Shown: piece after piece, positions 41,734 to 50,042 of the stretch | How positions within the stretch are numbered: the first letter of the stretch is position 1 | Layout of the letters: each line of letters opens with the position of its first letter | Source of the DNA: Thioclava arctica | Lineage (GTDB): Bacteria; Pseudomonadota; Alphaproteobacteria; Rhodobacterales; Rhodobacteraceae | Direction of reading: 5' to 3' | Length of the DNA: 64,000 nt | Assembly: GCF_040892615.1 (NCBI RefSeq) | Contig: NZ_JBFRYC010000005.1 | Span: forward strand, 62,001-126,000 | The notes under the pieces: generated by a model | Seen by the model: the letters and a program-made list of their open reading frames with translations, nothing else | The model's database searches: none | Told to the model about the DNA's origin: nothing | Program-made: the position numbers and the translations under genes

Positions 41734-42696
41734 TCAGACCAGCGAACCGTCGATCGCTTTGCAAGCCTCGACCAAGCCTTTGACGGCGCCTACCGATTTG
41801 TCAAACATCGCCTGCTCGTCTTTGTTGAGCTTGATGTCGATGATCTTCTCGATGCCAGCGGCGCCGATCACGGTCGGCACGCCGACATACATGCCGTCAA
41901 GGCCGAGCGCGCCTTTGACATAGGCGGCGCAGGGCAGAACGCGCTTTTGATCTTTGAGATAGGCTTCTGCCATCTCGATTGCCGAAGTGGCGGGCGCGTA
42001 GAAGGCCGAGCCGGTTTTCAGCAGGCCAACGATCTCGGCGCCACCGTCACGGGTGCGCTGGATGATCGCGTCGAGCTTTTCTTGCGTGGTCCAGCCCATC
42101 TCGATCAGGTCGGGCAGCGGGACGCCACCGACGGTCGAGTAGCGTGCCAGCGGCACCATCGTATCGCCGTGACCGCCAAGAACGAATGCGGTGACATCGC
42201 GCATCGAGACGCCGAATTCGAGGCTCAGGAAGTGGCGGAACCGCGCCGAATCGAGCACGCCAGCCATGCCGACGACTTTCTCTTTCGGCAGGCCCGAGAA
42301 TTGCTGCAGCGCCCAGACCATCGCGTCCAGCGGGTTGGTGATGCAGATCACAAATGCGTTGGGCGCATGTGCCCCAATGCCTTCGCCGACCGATTTCATC
42401 ACCTTGAGGTTGATGCCCAGCAGGTCATCGCGGCTCATGCCCGGCTTGCGCGGCACGCCAGCAGTCACGATGCACACATCTGCGCCCGCGATATCAGCGT
42501 AATCGGTCGTGCCCTTGAGCGAGGCGTCGAAGCCCTCAGCAGGACCGGATTCCGCGATGTCGAGCGCTTTGCCCTGCGGTGTGCCTTCGGCGATGTCGAA
42601 CAGAACGACGTCACCGAGTTCCTTGATGGCTGCGAGATGGGCGAGCGTGCCGCCGATCTGGCCTGCGCCGATAAGCGCGATTTTAGGTCTGGCCAT
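41734..42696 (-). CDS. mdh: Malate dehydrogenase (LDH-like type)
   Basis: NAD-dependent malate dehydrogenase of the TCA cycle, 320 residues from the ATG at 42696, preceded by GGAGGA. The longer frame to 42741 lacks a family-like N terminus. The glycine-rich NAD loop is GAGQIGG (10-16). Substrate arginines are in VPRKPGMSR (R83, R89), the catalytic H176 is in LGGHGDTMV, and D149 in VLDSARF. It matches the alphaproteobacterial tetrameric type related to lactate dehydrogenases. It is transcribed alone in this window, without the GTGATCAC boxes seen before suc and sdh. Confidence 0.95.
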   Translation of the reverse strand: MARPKIALIGAGQIGGTLAHLAAIKELGDVVLFDIAEGTPQGKALDIAESGPAEGFDASLKGTTDYADIAGADVCIVTAGVPRKPGMSRDDLLGINLKVMKSVGEGIGAHAPNAFVICITNPLDAMVWALQQFSGLPKEKVVGMAGVLDSARFRHFLSLEFGVSMRDVTAFVLGGHGDTMVPLARYSTVGGVPLPDLIEMGWTTQEKLDAIIQRTRDGGAEIVGLLKTGSAFYAPATSAIEMAEAYLKDQKRVLPCAAYVKGALGLDGMYVGVPTVIGAAGIEKIIDIKLNKDEQAMFDKSVGAVKGLVEACKAIDGSLV

Positions 42697-42956
42697 TTGG
42701 TCCTCCGAGTGGATGGATTGGGAAAATATGACGCCGTTCACCTAGCGCTTTGCCAGCCCGAGGGCAAGGGTTCTGCGGCGCGGCATCGCCTCCGGGGCTG
42801 GGATGTATGCGATTGTATGCAAAAATAGCGGGGGCTTGCGGTTTGGCGGACGTATGCACATTACCTTTGCGAAGCGCACGGTTTCCAAACGGTTAACTGC
42901 GTGGCATGCACTGTGGGCGCGCACAGGGGCGGCGATTCTAGCAAGGTTTGGGCGCA

Positions 42957-43703
42957 ATGTTGGAACTGACGACATCGGGTTGGGCGATTGCGCTGTTGGC
43001 GGCGGTGATGGTTGGCCTGTCCAAGGGCGGCATCCCGATGGCGGCCTCGATCTCGGTGCCGGTGCTGGCGGTGGTGATGAACCCGGTCGAGGCGGCGGGG
43101 CTGCTGCTACCAGTCTATATCATCGCGGATATGTTCGGGCTTTGGGCCTATCGCAAGGAATTCGACAAGCGCGTTTTGCTGATCATGATTCCCGCCACAA
43201 CGATTGGCATCGGCATTGGTTGGGCTACTGCCGAAATTGTGCCCGAGCGCTGGGTGACGTTGATGGTGGGGGTGATTGGCGTGGCGTTCTCGCTGAACGC
43301 GTTGTTGCGCCACAAGATGGGCGCGCGGCAAGAGGCCAAGGTCGCACCGGGTCTGTTTTGGGGCACAATCGCGGGGTTCACCAGCTTTGTCAGCCATTCC
43401 GGCGCGCCGCCATTTCAAACTTATACGATCCCGCTGAACCTGCCAAAACAGGTTTTTGCCGGCACGGCGACGGTGCTGTTTTCCTATGTGAACCTCGCCA
43501 AGCTTGGGCCCTATATCGCGCTGGGCGAGGTGAACTGGCACAGTCTTGGCACGGCGCTGATCTTGGCGGTTCCGGCCTCGGCCTCGGTGTTTCTGGGGGT
43601 GTGGCTGGTGAAGCGGATGCCAACCGCAATTTTTTACAAGATCGTGATCTGGGCGCTTTTGCTGATTTCTCTCAAGCTGGTGCAGCAATCTCTCTTCCCT
43701 TAA
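42957..43703 (+). CDS. TSUP family (TauE/SafE) sulfite/organosulfonate exporter-like permease
   Basis: A 248-residue protein with about eight membrane segments and the duplicated TSUP pattern (GLSKGGIPMAASISVPVLAVV in the first half, GFTSFVSHSGAPPFQTYTIP in the second). Members export sulfite or sulfonates or import small organic anions. The substrate here is unknown. ATG 42957 follows an AAGG site. The upstream 260 bp gap (42697-42956) contains three GTATGC repeats but no clear promoter. Its stop overlaps the stop of the convergent gene at 43700. Confidence 0.88.
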   Translation: MLELTTSGWAIALLAAVMVGLSKGGIPMAASISVPVLAVVMNPVEAAGLLLPVYIIADMFGLWAYRKEFDKRVLLIMIPATTIGIGIGWATAEIVPERWVTLMVGVIGVAFSLNALLRHKMGARQEAKVAPGLFWGTIAGFTSFVSHSGAPPFQTYTIPLNLPKQVFAGTATVLFSYVNLAKLGPYIALGEVNWHSLGTALILAVPASASVFLGVWLVKRMPTAIFYKIVIWALLLISLKLVQQSLFP

Positions 43704-44011
43704 AGCGGCGCGCCCGCCGTCGGGAGGCGATCACGCACCGCCTCAAACGCCTCGCCTGAGGCGATCAGACAGCTCATCCCCGAAGCTTGGGTCACAAGAA
43801 TCGTCCAACTGCCCGACTCTGCGGCGAACACCTCAACCACCGAATTGTTCGCCGCCAGCGCAACGGCGCGCCGGGTTTCCAGATAGCGCGATTGCAGCTG
43901 TGCGATAAGATCATCGCGTGGGGCGCAGGTGGCCTCTTGGGCAAAGCTGCGCCCGCTGAGTAGAATCAGCGCGACAAAGCCAAAGGACAAGGCGATCATC
44001 TTGTGCAGCAT
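43700..44011 (-). CDS. Small secreted hypothetical protein (103 aa)
   Basis: A cleavable signal peptide (MLHKMIALSFGFVALILLSGRSFAQ) precedes an 78-residue mature domain with two cysteines (ATCAPRDD and GMSCLIASG) that could form a disulfide. The segment SGSWTILVTQASGMSCLIASGE resembles small periplasmic proteins of Rhodobacteraceae with a strand-turn-strand core. No function can be given. The gene ends with a four-base overlap of stop codons with the convergent TSUP gene. Confidence 0.72.
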   Translation of the reverse strand: MLHKMIALSFGFVALILLSGRSFAQEATCAPRDDLIAQLQSRYLETRRAVALAANNSVVEVFAAESGSWTILVTQASGMSCLIASGEAFEAVRDRLPTAGAPL

Positions 44012-44189
44012 GGCGAACCCTCTCGGAACACAATGGCACCAGCCTGCTGCGAAGGTCCGAAAATACGGTTAACCGAGCGCGCCACGATGACGCGACGCAG
44101 CGCATTTCTGCGATGCGGCAAATCTACCCTTGCCGATTCTGTCCGAAATGTGCGATCTGGCGAAAGAAAATTACGACATGGAGAATCAA

Positions 44190-45050
44190 ATGGCTCACCC
44201 GACGCGTTCCGTCCTTTACATTCCCGGCTCCAAGGAGCGTGCGCTGGAAAAGGCGACCGGGCTGGCCTGCGATGCGATTATCTTTGACCTCGAAGACGCG
44301 GTGGCGATTGATGAGAAAGCCAATGCGCGTACGCTTTTGGCGAAAACCCTGAGCGAGGCCGATTACGGCGCGCGGCTGAAAATCGTGCGCGTGAACGGGC
44401 TGGATACCGAATGGGGGCGCGAAGATGTGCTGGCTTTTGCCGATGCGATCCGCGCGGGCGCCAAGGTTGATGCGATCCTGATCCCCAAGGTCTCGACCCC
44501 TGCGGATCTGGATGCCGTGGCCGATCTCATCCAAGGCGTGCCGCTTTGGGCGATGATGGAAACGGCGCTGGGCATGCTCAATGCGGGCGCAATCGCCGCC
44601 TATCCGCGTCTTGAGGGTATGGTGATGGGCACCAACGATCTGGCCAAGGAACTGGGTAGCCGTTTCCGCGCTGACCGTTTGCCGATGCAAGCCGGGCTGG
44701 GCCTATGTCTTCTGGCCGCCAAGGCGCATGGTAAGATTATCGTCGATGGCGTTTATAATGCGTTCAAGGATGACGAGGGGCTCAAGTTTGAATGCGATCA
44801 GGGCCGCGACATGGGCTTTGATGGCAAAACGCTGATCCATCCCGCGCAGCTTGAGGTTTGCAACGCCGCCTTCGCACCGTCCGAGGCCGAGATTAACCTT
44901 GCCGAGCGCCAGATCACTGCCTTTGAGGCGGCCAAGGCCGCAGGGCAGGGCGTGGCGGTTGTGGATGGTAAGATCGTAGAAAATCTGCATATCGTGACCG
45001 CGCGGCAGGTCTTGGCGAAAGCGCAGGCGATTGCCGCGCTTGGCAGCTAA
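44190..45050 (+). CDS. mcl2: (3S)-malyl-CoA thioesterase / HpcH-HpaI family lyase (Mcl2-like)
   Basis: A 286-residue member of the citrate lyase beta family. It starts MAHPTRSVLYIPG at the ATG 44190, behind GGAG. Key blocks are FDLEDAVAIDEK (Mg2+ and CoA site), RVNGLDTEWG, LIPKVSTP, MMETALGML and VMGTNDLAKELG. The size and N terminus match the Rhodobacter sphaeroides Mcl2, which hydrolyses malyl-CoA to malate in the ethylmalonyl-CoA pathway, rather than the longer Mcl1 lyase. It leads a cluster with an NnrU-like protein, DUF1737 and mesaconyl-CoA hydratase. A lyase role cannot be excluded from sequence. Confidence 0.88.
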   Translation: MAHPTRSVLYIPGSKERALEKATGLACDAIIFDLEDAVAIDEKANARTLLAKTLSEADYGARLKIVRVNGLDTEWGREDVLAFADAIRAGAKVDAILIPKVSTPADLDAVADLIQGVPLWAMMETALGMLNAGAIAAYPRLEGMVMGTNDLAKELGSRFRADRLPMQAGLGLCLLAAKAHGKIIVDGVYNAFKDDEGLKFECDQGRDMGFDGKTLIHPAQLEVCNAAFAPSEAEINLAERQITAFEAAKAAGQGVAVVDGKIVENLHIVTARQVLAKAQAIAALGS

Positions 45051-45062
45051 GGGACTTACGCA

Positions 45063-45614
45063 ATGGCATTACTTATTCTCGGCGTCCTCATGTGGTCGCT
45101 TGCACATCTCGCGAAACGGCTGTTTCCGGGGTTCCGGCGCGCGATGAAAGGGGCCGAGCGCCCGATGGTGACCGCGCTGGTGCTGCTGAGCCTTGTGCTG
45201 ATGTTCCTTGGCTGGCGGATGAGCGATCCGGTCTTTTACCTCTGGACGCCCAATGCCGCGCTGAAGGGCATCAACAACCTGCTGATGCTGTTCGCGGTGT
45301 ATCTGTTCGCGGTTTCGGGCATGAAACTGTGGCTGAGCGGCAAGATCCGCCATCCGCAACTGACCGGCGTGAAGACCTGGGCGCTGGCCCACCTGCTCGT
45401 CAATCCGACGCTGCCGGGCATTATCCTGTTTGGCGGGCTGCTGGCTTGGGCGGTGATCGAGGTGATCTTGATCAACAAGCAGAGCAAACCGGCCATACCC
45501 CATCCGCAGGTCAATATCGGCAAGGAAATCGGTGGGATCGTGGGCACGCTGGTGCTTTATGGGCTGATCGCTGCGATCCATATCTGGTTTGGCTACAACC
45601 CGTTCGGGGCCTGA
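45063..45614 (+). CDS. NnrU family membrane protein
   Basis: A 183-residue polytopic membrane protein with about five to six helices and the NnrU pattern (LLILGVLMWSLAHLAKRL, HPQLTGVKTWALAHLLVN, GGLLAWAVIEV). NnrU was first seen with denitrification genes, and its biochemical role is unknown. Here it stands between mcl2 (12 bp gap) and DUF1737 (1 bp gap), clearly in the same operon as ethylmalonyl-CoA enzymes. Confidence 0.87.
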   Translation: MALLILGVLMWSLAHLAKRLFPGFRRAMKGAERPMVTALVLLSLVLMFLGWRMSDPVFYLWTPNAALKGINNLLMLFAVYLFAVSGMKLWLSGKIRHPQLTGVKTWALAHLLVNPTLPGIILFGGLLAWAVIEVILINKQSKPAIPHPQVNIGKEIGGIVGTLVLYGLIAAIHIWFGYNPFGA

Positions 45615-45615
45615 C

Positions 45616-45819
45616 ATGAAAATCTACCGTCTGCTCACCGAAGACGACACGTCTGCCTTTTGTCACAAGATCTCGCTGGCGCTGTCGAAGGGCTGGGAGA
45701 TTTATGGCGATCCGCAATATGCCTTTGACGGCGCGCGCGGCGTGATGCGTTGCGCGCAGGCGGTGACCAAGGAAATCGACGGGGACTATCACCCCGACAT
45801 GAAGCTGGGAGAGCAATGA
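45616..45819 (+). CDS. DUF1737 family small protein (67 aa)
   Basis: A 67-residue soluble protein starting MKIYRLLTEDDTSAFCHKI at ATG 45616, one base after the nnrU-like stop. It contains the DUF1737 pattern KGWEIYGDPQYAFD. The fold and function are unknown. It ends in an ATGA overlap with mch, so it is made together with that enzyme. A longer frame to 45589 overlaps the preceding gene and is not needed. Confidence 0.85.
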   Translation: MKIYRLLTEDDTSAFCHKISLALSKGWEIYGDPQYAFDGARGVMRCAQAVTKEIDGDYHPDMKLGEQ

Positions 45820-46853
45820 TGGGCAAAACCAATCCGGGTCGCTTCTTTGAGGACTACGCGGTCGGTGATGTGATCCGTCATGCCGTGCCGCGCACCGTGG
45901 CAGAGGGCGAGCGCGCACTTTATCATGCGCTCTATCCGGCGCGCCATGCGCTGTATTCCAGTGACGAGTTTGCTGCCAATTGCGGGCTGGAAGGGTCGCC
46001 GCTGGATGATCTGATCGCCTTTCACGTCGTGTTTGGCAAAACGGTGCCGGATGTTTCGCTCAATGCCGTGGCGAATTTGGGCTATGCGCAGGGGCGCTGG
46101 CTCAAACCGGTCTATCCCGGCGATACGCTGCGCTCGGAATCGCAGGTGATCGGCGTCAAACAGAACTCGAATGGAAAATCGGGCGTGGTCTATGTGCGCA
46201 CGCGCGGATTCAATCAGGTGAATGAGATCGTTCTGGAATATGTGCGCTGGGTGATGGTGCGCAAACGCGACTTTGACGCGCCTGCGCCCGAAACGGTGAT
46301 CCCCGATCTTGCGAGCGTTGTGGACCCGGCTGATCTGGTGATCCCCGAGGGGTTAAGTTTCGACGATTACGATTTCGAGCTGGCAGGCGAGCCGCATCGG
46401 CTGGGCGATTACGAGATCGGCGAAAAGATCGACCATGTGGATGGCGTCACGATCGAAGAAGCCGAGCATATGATCGCCACGCGACTGTGGCAGAACACCG
46501 CCAAGGTGCATTTCGATGCAACTTTCCGCGAGGATGGCAAGCGGCTGATCTATGGCGGGCATATCATCAGCATGGCGCGCGCGCTGTCCTTCAACGGGCT
46601 GGCCAATGCGCAGATGATTGTGGCGCTGAACGGCGGCGCCCATGCCAACCCGTGTTTCGCGGGCGACACCGTCAAGGCATGGTCCGAGGTGCTCGATAAG
46701 GTCGAGACAGTTGCGCCCGGCGTCGGTGCGATCCGGCTGCGCTTGGTGGCCACCAAGCAGGGCGCGATAGAGTTCACCTATAAGGGTGAAGACGGGAAAT
46801 ACGCCCCCGAAGTGCTGCTTGATCTCGACTATTGGGCCTTGATGCCGGTTTGA
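45816..46853 (+). CDS. mch: Mesaconyl-CoA hydratase (beta-methylmalyl-CoA dehydratase, MaoC type)
   Basis: Mch interconverts mesaconyl-CoA (C1 form) and beta-methylmalyl-CoA in the ethylmalonyl-CoA pathway of acetate assimilation. The 345 residues contain two MaoC-like hotdog domains: the first starts GRFFEDYAVGDVIRHAVPR and the second is around NTAKVHFDATFREDGKRLIYGGHIISMARAL. Length and order match the Rhodobacter enzyme. Start is ATG 45816 in overlap with the DUF1737 stop. The adjacent ATG at 45819 has slightly better ribosome binding site spacing. It is the last gene of the mcl2 cluster. Confidence 0.92.
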   Translation: MMGKTNPGRFFEDYAVGDVIRHAVPRTVAEGERALYHALYPARHALYSSDEFAANCGLEGSPLDDLIAFHVVFGKTVPDVSLNAVANLGYAQGRWLKPVYPGDTLRSESQVIGVKQNSNGKSGVVYVRTRGFNQVNEIVLEYVRWVMVRKRDFDAPAPETVIPDLASVVDPADLVIPEGLSFDDYDFELAGEPHRLGDYEIGEKIDHVDGVTIEEAEHMIATRLWQNTAKVHFDATFREDGKRLIYGGHIISMARALSFNGLANAQMIVALNGGAHANPCFAGDTVKAWSEVLDKVETVAPGVGAIRLRLVATKQGAIEFTYKGEDGKYAPEVLLDLDYWALMPV

Positions 46854-46904
46854 TCCGCAGTTTGTGCTGACTGAGACCGCGCGCAGGACTTCGAGCGGTA
46901 ACAT

Positions 46905-46933
46905 GTGATCACGCTCTGAAAATTTGTGATCAC
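46905..46933. promoter_or_regulatory. Tandem GTGATCAC operators upstream of sdhC
   Basis: GTGATCAC occurs at 46905-46912 and 46926-46933, centres exactly 21 bp apart, as before sucC. The second box extends to the 14 bp palindrome TTTGTGATCACAAA (46923-46936). They lie 163-191 bp upstream of the sdhC ATG. A TTGACG at 46956-46961 could be a -35 element just downstream, which would place the boxes in an activator-like position, but no good -10 is visible. Confidence 0.7.
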
Positions 46934-47095
46934 AAAGCGGATTTTTCGCCCTTGTTTGACGAATTTCCGTCGGATTCCTGTCTCTGCCCTCGTGACTCCG
47001 GCGAAAATTACGCTACACCAAAGTCAATTCCGGCCAGCCTCGCCGCATTTGTGCCCTCGCACGCGGCTCATTGGCATAGCACGAAGGGACCGAAC

Positions 47096-47485
47096 ATGGC
47101 TGAAGCGAAACCGGTTGAACGCCCGCTTTCCCCCCACCTCCAAATCTATCGCCCGCAAATGACCTCGATGTCCTCGATCCTGACGCGGATCACGGGTAAC
47201 GGGATTATCGTCGGGGTGCTGCTGCTTGTCTGGTGGCTGCTCGCCGCTGCGACGAGCCCGGGCTATTTTAACTTCGTGAACGCGATTGCGACCTCATGGT
47301 TCGGCGATCTGGTGTTTACGTTGTCGCTGCTGGGGGTGTGGTATCACTACCTTGCGGGCATCCGGCACCTCATCTGGGACAGTGCCAAGATGATGGATAT
47401 CAAAACAGCCGAACTGCTTGGCTGGATCTGCATCATCGGTTCGGTCGTGCTGACCGCGCTGACCCTTATCATCATTCATCTGTAA
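47096..47485 (+). CDS. sdhC: Succinate dehydrogenase cytochrome b556 subunit
   Basis: SdhC is one of two membrane anchors of complex II. It binds haem b and helps form the quinone site. The 129 residues start MAEAKPVERPLSPHLQIYRPQ at ATG 47096, behind AAGGGA. A longer open frame upstream is not supported. The quinone-site segment is SILTRITGNG, where the more common SILHR histidine is threonine but the Ser and Arg remain. The haem ligand region is WYHYLAGIRHLIWD. Three membrane helices. First gene of the sdh operon. Confidence 0.92.
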   Translation: MAEAKPVERPLSPHLQIYRPQMTSMSSILTRITGNGIIVGVLLLVWWLLAAATSPGYFNFVNAIATSWFGDLVFTLSLLGVWYHYLAGIRHLIWDSAKMMDIKTAELLGWICIIGSVVLTALTLIIIHL

Positions 47486-47497
47486 CGGAGGCTCGAG

Positions 47498-47896
47498 ATG
47501 CGTTACCTCACTGATCGCAAACGCGCCGTTGGCAAAGGCGCTTCGGGCACCGGGACTGAGCATCACTGGTGGATGTCGGCCTCTGCCGTGGCGCTGGCCT
47601 TCATGATCCCGACCTGGCTGTATATCGTGGGCACGACCCTTGGGTTGCCCCAGCAAGCGGTGATCGCCACCTTCTCGCAGCCCTTCCCGGCAATTCTGAC
47701 CGCGCTGGTCGTGATCGTCGGCATGCGCCACTTCGCTAAGGGCACCGAAATCTGGATCGAAGATTACGCGCGCGGCACCACGGGCAAGGCGCTCAAGATC
47801 GCAATGCATTCGCTGGCCTATGTCATCATGGCGACAGCACTCTATGCCCTCGGCAAGATGGTCTTCATCGGCCTTCTGCTGGGCGCGAACGGATAA
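47498..47896 (+). CDS. sdhD: Succinate dehydrogenase membrane anchor subunit
   Basis: The 132-residue second anchor of complex II has three hydrophobic helices and the conserved GMRHFAKGTEIWIEDYARG segment (about 75-93), whose His is in the haem-ligand position and whose Asp-Tyr pair belongs to the quinone site. It follows sdhC by 12 bp, with an ACGGAGG ribosome binding site. Confidence 0.92.
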   Translation: MRYLTDRKRAVGKGASGTGTEHHWWMSASAVALAFMIPTWLYIVGTTLGLPQQAVIATFSQPFPAILTALVVIVGMRHFAKGTEIWIEDYARGTTGKALKIAMHSLAYVIMATALYALGKMVFIGLLLGANG

Positions 47897-47910
47897 GTCA
47901 GGACGAGACA

Positions 47911-49716
47911 ATGGCAGCTTACGAATACGAAACGCATAATTACGATGTCGTTGTGGTGGGCGCTGGTGGCTCTGGCCTGCGTGCGACCCTCGGCATGGCC
48001 GAACAAGGCCTGCGCACAGCCTGCGTGACCAAAGTGTTCCCGACGCGCTCGCATACCGTGGCCGCGCAGGGGGGCATCGCCGCTTCTCTGGGCAATATGG
48101 GCCCCGATAGCTGGCAGTGGCATATGTATGACACGATCAAGGGCTCTGACTGGCTGGGCGATAACGACGCGATGGAATATCTCGCGCGGGAAGCCCCCAA
48201 AGCGGTTTACGAGTTGGAGCATTACGGCGTGCCGTTCTCGCGCACCGAAGAGGGCAAAATCTACCAGCGTCCCTTCGGCGGCCACACCACCGAATACGGC
48301 GAAGGCCCGCCCGTGCAGCGCACCTGTGCGGCGGCTGACCGCACCGGCCACGCGATCTTGCACACGCTTTATGGTCAATCGCTCAAGCATAATGCCGAAT
48401 TTTACATCGAGTATTTTGCGATCGACCTGATCATGTCCGATGACGGGCAATGCCAGGGCGTCGTTTGCTGGAAGCTCGACGATGGCACGATGCATGTCTT
48501 CAACGCCAAGATGGTCGTTCTGGCCACGGGTGGCTACGGGCGTGCGTTCTTCTCGGCCACCTCGGCGCATACCTGCACCGGCGATGGCGGTGGCATGGTG
48601 GCGCGGGCGGGTCTTGCGCTGCAGGATATGGAGTTCGTGCAGTTCCACCCCACCGGCATCTACGGGTCGGGCTGCCTGATCACCGAAGGCGCGCGCGGCG
48701 AGGGGGGCTATCTGACCAACTCCGAAGGCGAGCGTTTCATGGAGCGTTACGCACCGACCTACAAAGACCTAGCCTCGCGCGATGTCGTGTCGCGTTGCAT
48801 GACGATGGAAATCCGCGAAGGCCGCGGTGTGGGTGAGCACAAAGATCACATCTTCCTCAACCTCAGCCACCTGCCGCCCGAAGCGCTGCACGAGCGCCTG
48901 CCCGGTATCTCGGAAAGCGCCAAGATTTTTGCAGGCGTTGACGTCACCAAAGAACCGATCCCGGTGCTGCCGACGGTGCACTACAACATGGGCGGTATCC
49001 CGACGAACTATCATGGCGAGGTGATTAACCCCGCCGCTGATAACCCGGATGCGATCGTTCCCGGCCTGATGGCCGTGGGTGAGGCCGGCTCTGCCTCGGT
49101 GCATGGGGCGAACCGTCTGGGCTCGAACTCGCTGATCGACCTTGTGGTGTTTGGTCGTGCCGCCGCTATCCGCGCCGGTCAGATCATTGACCCCGAGACC
49201 GAGAACCGTGCGATCCCGAAAGCCAAGATCGACGCCGTGTTCGAGCGGTTCGACAAGATCCGCTACGCCGATGGTGGCACCCCCACCGCCGAGTTGCGCC
49301 TTGAGATGCAACGGACGATGCAATCGGATGCCGCCGTCTTCCGCACCGACAAGACGCTGGCCGAAGGCGTCGAGAAGATGACGGCCGTGGCGGCCAAGCT
49401 TGACGATATCAAGGTCACCGACCGCTCGCTGGTCTGGAACTCGGACCTGATGGAAACGCTCGAGCTGGAGAACCTGATGCCCAACGCTCTGGCGACCATC
49501 GTCGGGGCCGAGGCGCGCAAGGAATCCCGCGGGGCACATGCCCATGAGGACTATCCCGATCGCGACGATACGACTTGGCGCAAGCACTCGATCATGCATG
49601 TGGATGGCAACAAGGTCGATCTGACCTTCCGCCCCGTCCATATGGACCCGCTGACGCCCGAAGATCAGGGCGGCATCAATCTCAAAAAGATCGCGCCCAA
49701 GAAGCGGGTCTATTGA
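47911..49716 (+). CDS. sdhA: Succinate dehydrogenase flavoprotein subunit
   Basis: SdhA oxidises succinate to fumarate with covalently bound FAD. The 601 residues have the N-terminal GAGGSGLRA FAD site, the flavinylated H48 in RSHTVAAQGG, the substrate region HTTEYGEGPPVQR with active-site residues, and QFHPTGIYGSGCL. The C terminus is the usual helical domain ending KIAPKKRVY. The stop overlaps the next start by one base (TGATG), where two small lipoprotein genes intervene before sdhB. Confidence 0.96.
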   Translation: MAAYEYETHNYDVVVVGAGGSGLRATLGMAEQGLRTACVTKVFPTRSHTVAAQGGIAASLGNMGPDSWQWHMYDTIKGSDWLGDNDAMEYLAREAPKAVYELEHYGVPFSRTEEGKIYQRPFGGHTTEYGEGPPVQRTCAAADRTGHAILHTLYGQSLKHNAEFYIEYFAIDLIMSDDGQCQGVVCWKLDDGTMHVFNAKMVVLATGGYGRAFFSATSAHTCTGDGGGMVARAGLALQDMEFVQFHPTGIYGSGCLITEGARGEGGYLTNSEGERFMERYAPTYKDLASRDVVSRCMTMEIREGRGVGEHKDHIFLNLSHLPPEALHERLPGISESAKIFAGVDVTKEPIPVLPTVHYNMGGIPTNYHGEVINPAADNPDAIVPGLMAVGEAGSASVHGANRLGSNSLIDLVVFGRAAAIRAGQIIDPETENRAIPKAKIDAVFERFDKIRYADGGTPTAELRLEMQRTMQSDAAVFRTDKTLAEGVEKMTAVAAKLDDIKVTDRSLVWNSDLMETLELENLMPNALATIVGAEARKESRGAHAHEDYPDRDDTTWRKHSIMHVDGNKVDLTFRPVHMDPLTPEDQGGINLKKIAPKKRVY

Positions 49717-50039
49717 TGCGCTCGCTTGCGTTCCTCGGGGCCCTGACCGGGCTTTGCGCCTGCCAGATGAGCGCGCCGCTTCAGCAATCTGCTGAAGAGG
49801 TTGCACGCGGGCAGGCCAAGACGGTGGTCAACACGGTTGTCGAAAGCAAAATGCCGGGGCTGAATGCCGCCCCGGTGACCGATTGCATCATCGACAATGC
49901 CTCGATGAACGAGGTCTTTACGATCGCCAAGGCTGCGGTGACGGGAATTGACGACAGCACGGTGTCCACCGTGATGGATGTCGCCAAACGCCCCGATACC
50001 GTGACTTGCATCGCCAAGAACAAGCTCGGGCTGAACTAG
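49716..50039 (+). CDS. Small predicted lipoprotein between sdhA and sdhB (107 aa)
   Basis: Starts by TGATG coupling at the sdhA stop, which makes it part of the sdh translation unit. A short signal (MRSLAFLGALTGLCAC) ends with cysteines at 14 and 16 that fit a lipobox. The mature protein has a helical region (VARGQAKTVVNTVVESKM) and two more cysteines, in VTDCIIDN and VTCIAKN. These could form a disulfide in the periplasm. The function is unknown. A role in complex II assembly is only a guess from position. Confidence 0.78.
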   Translation: MRSLAFLGALTGLCACQMSAPLQQSAEEVARGQAKTVVNTVVESKMPGLNAAPVTDCIIDNASMNEVFTIAKAAVTGIDDSTVSTVMDVAKRPDTVTCIAKNKLGLN

Positions 50040-50042
50040 GGG

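Noticed and set aside
42742..42975. A 77-codon minus-strand frame upstream of mdh
   Set aside because: No ribosome binding site, unconvincing composition, and it would overlap the start of the TSUP gene.
47096..47485. Starting sdhC at 46952, giving 177 residues
   Set aside because: The extension has no family similarity and the ATG at 47096 has a good ribosome binding site and the standard N terminus.
48769..49806. A 345-codon minus-strand frame opposite sdhA
   Set aside because: sdhA is unequivocal on the other strand. The antisense protein has no credible features.
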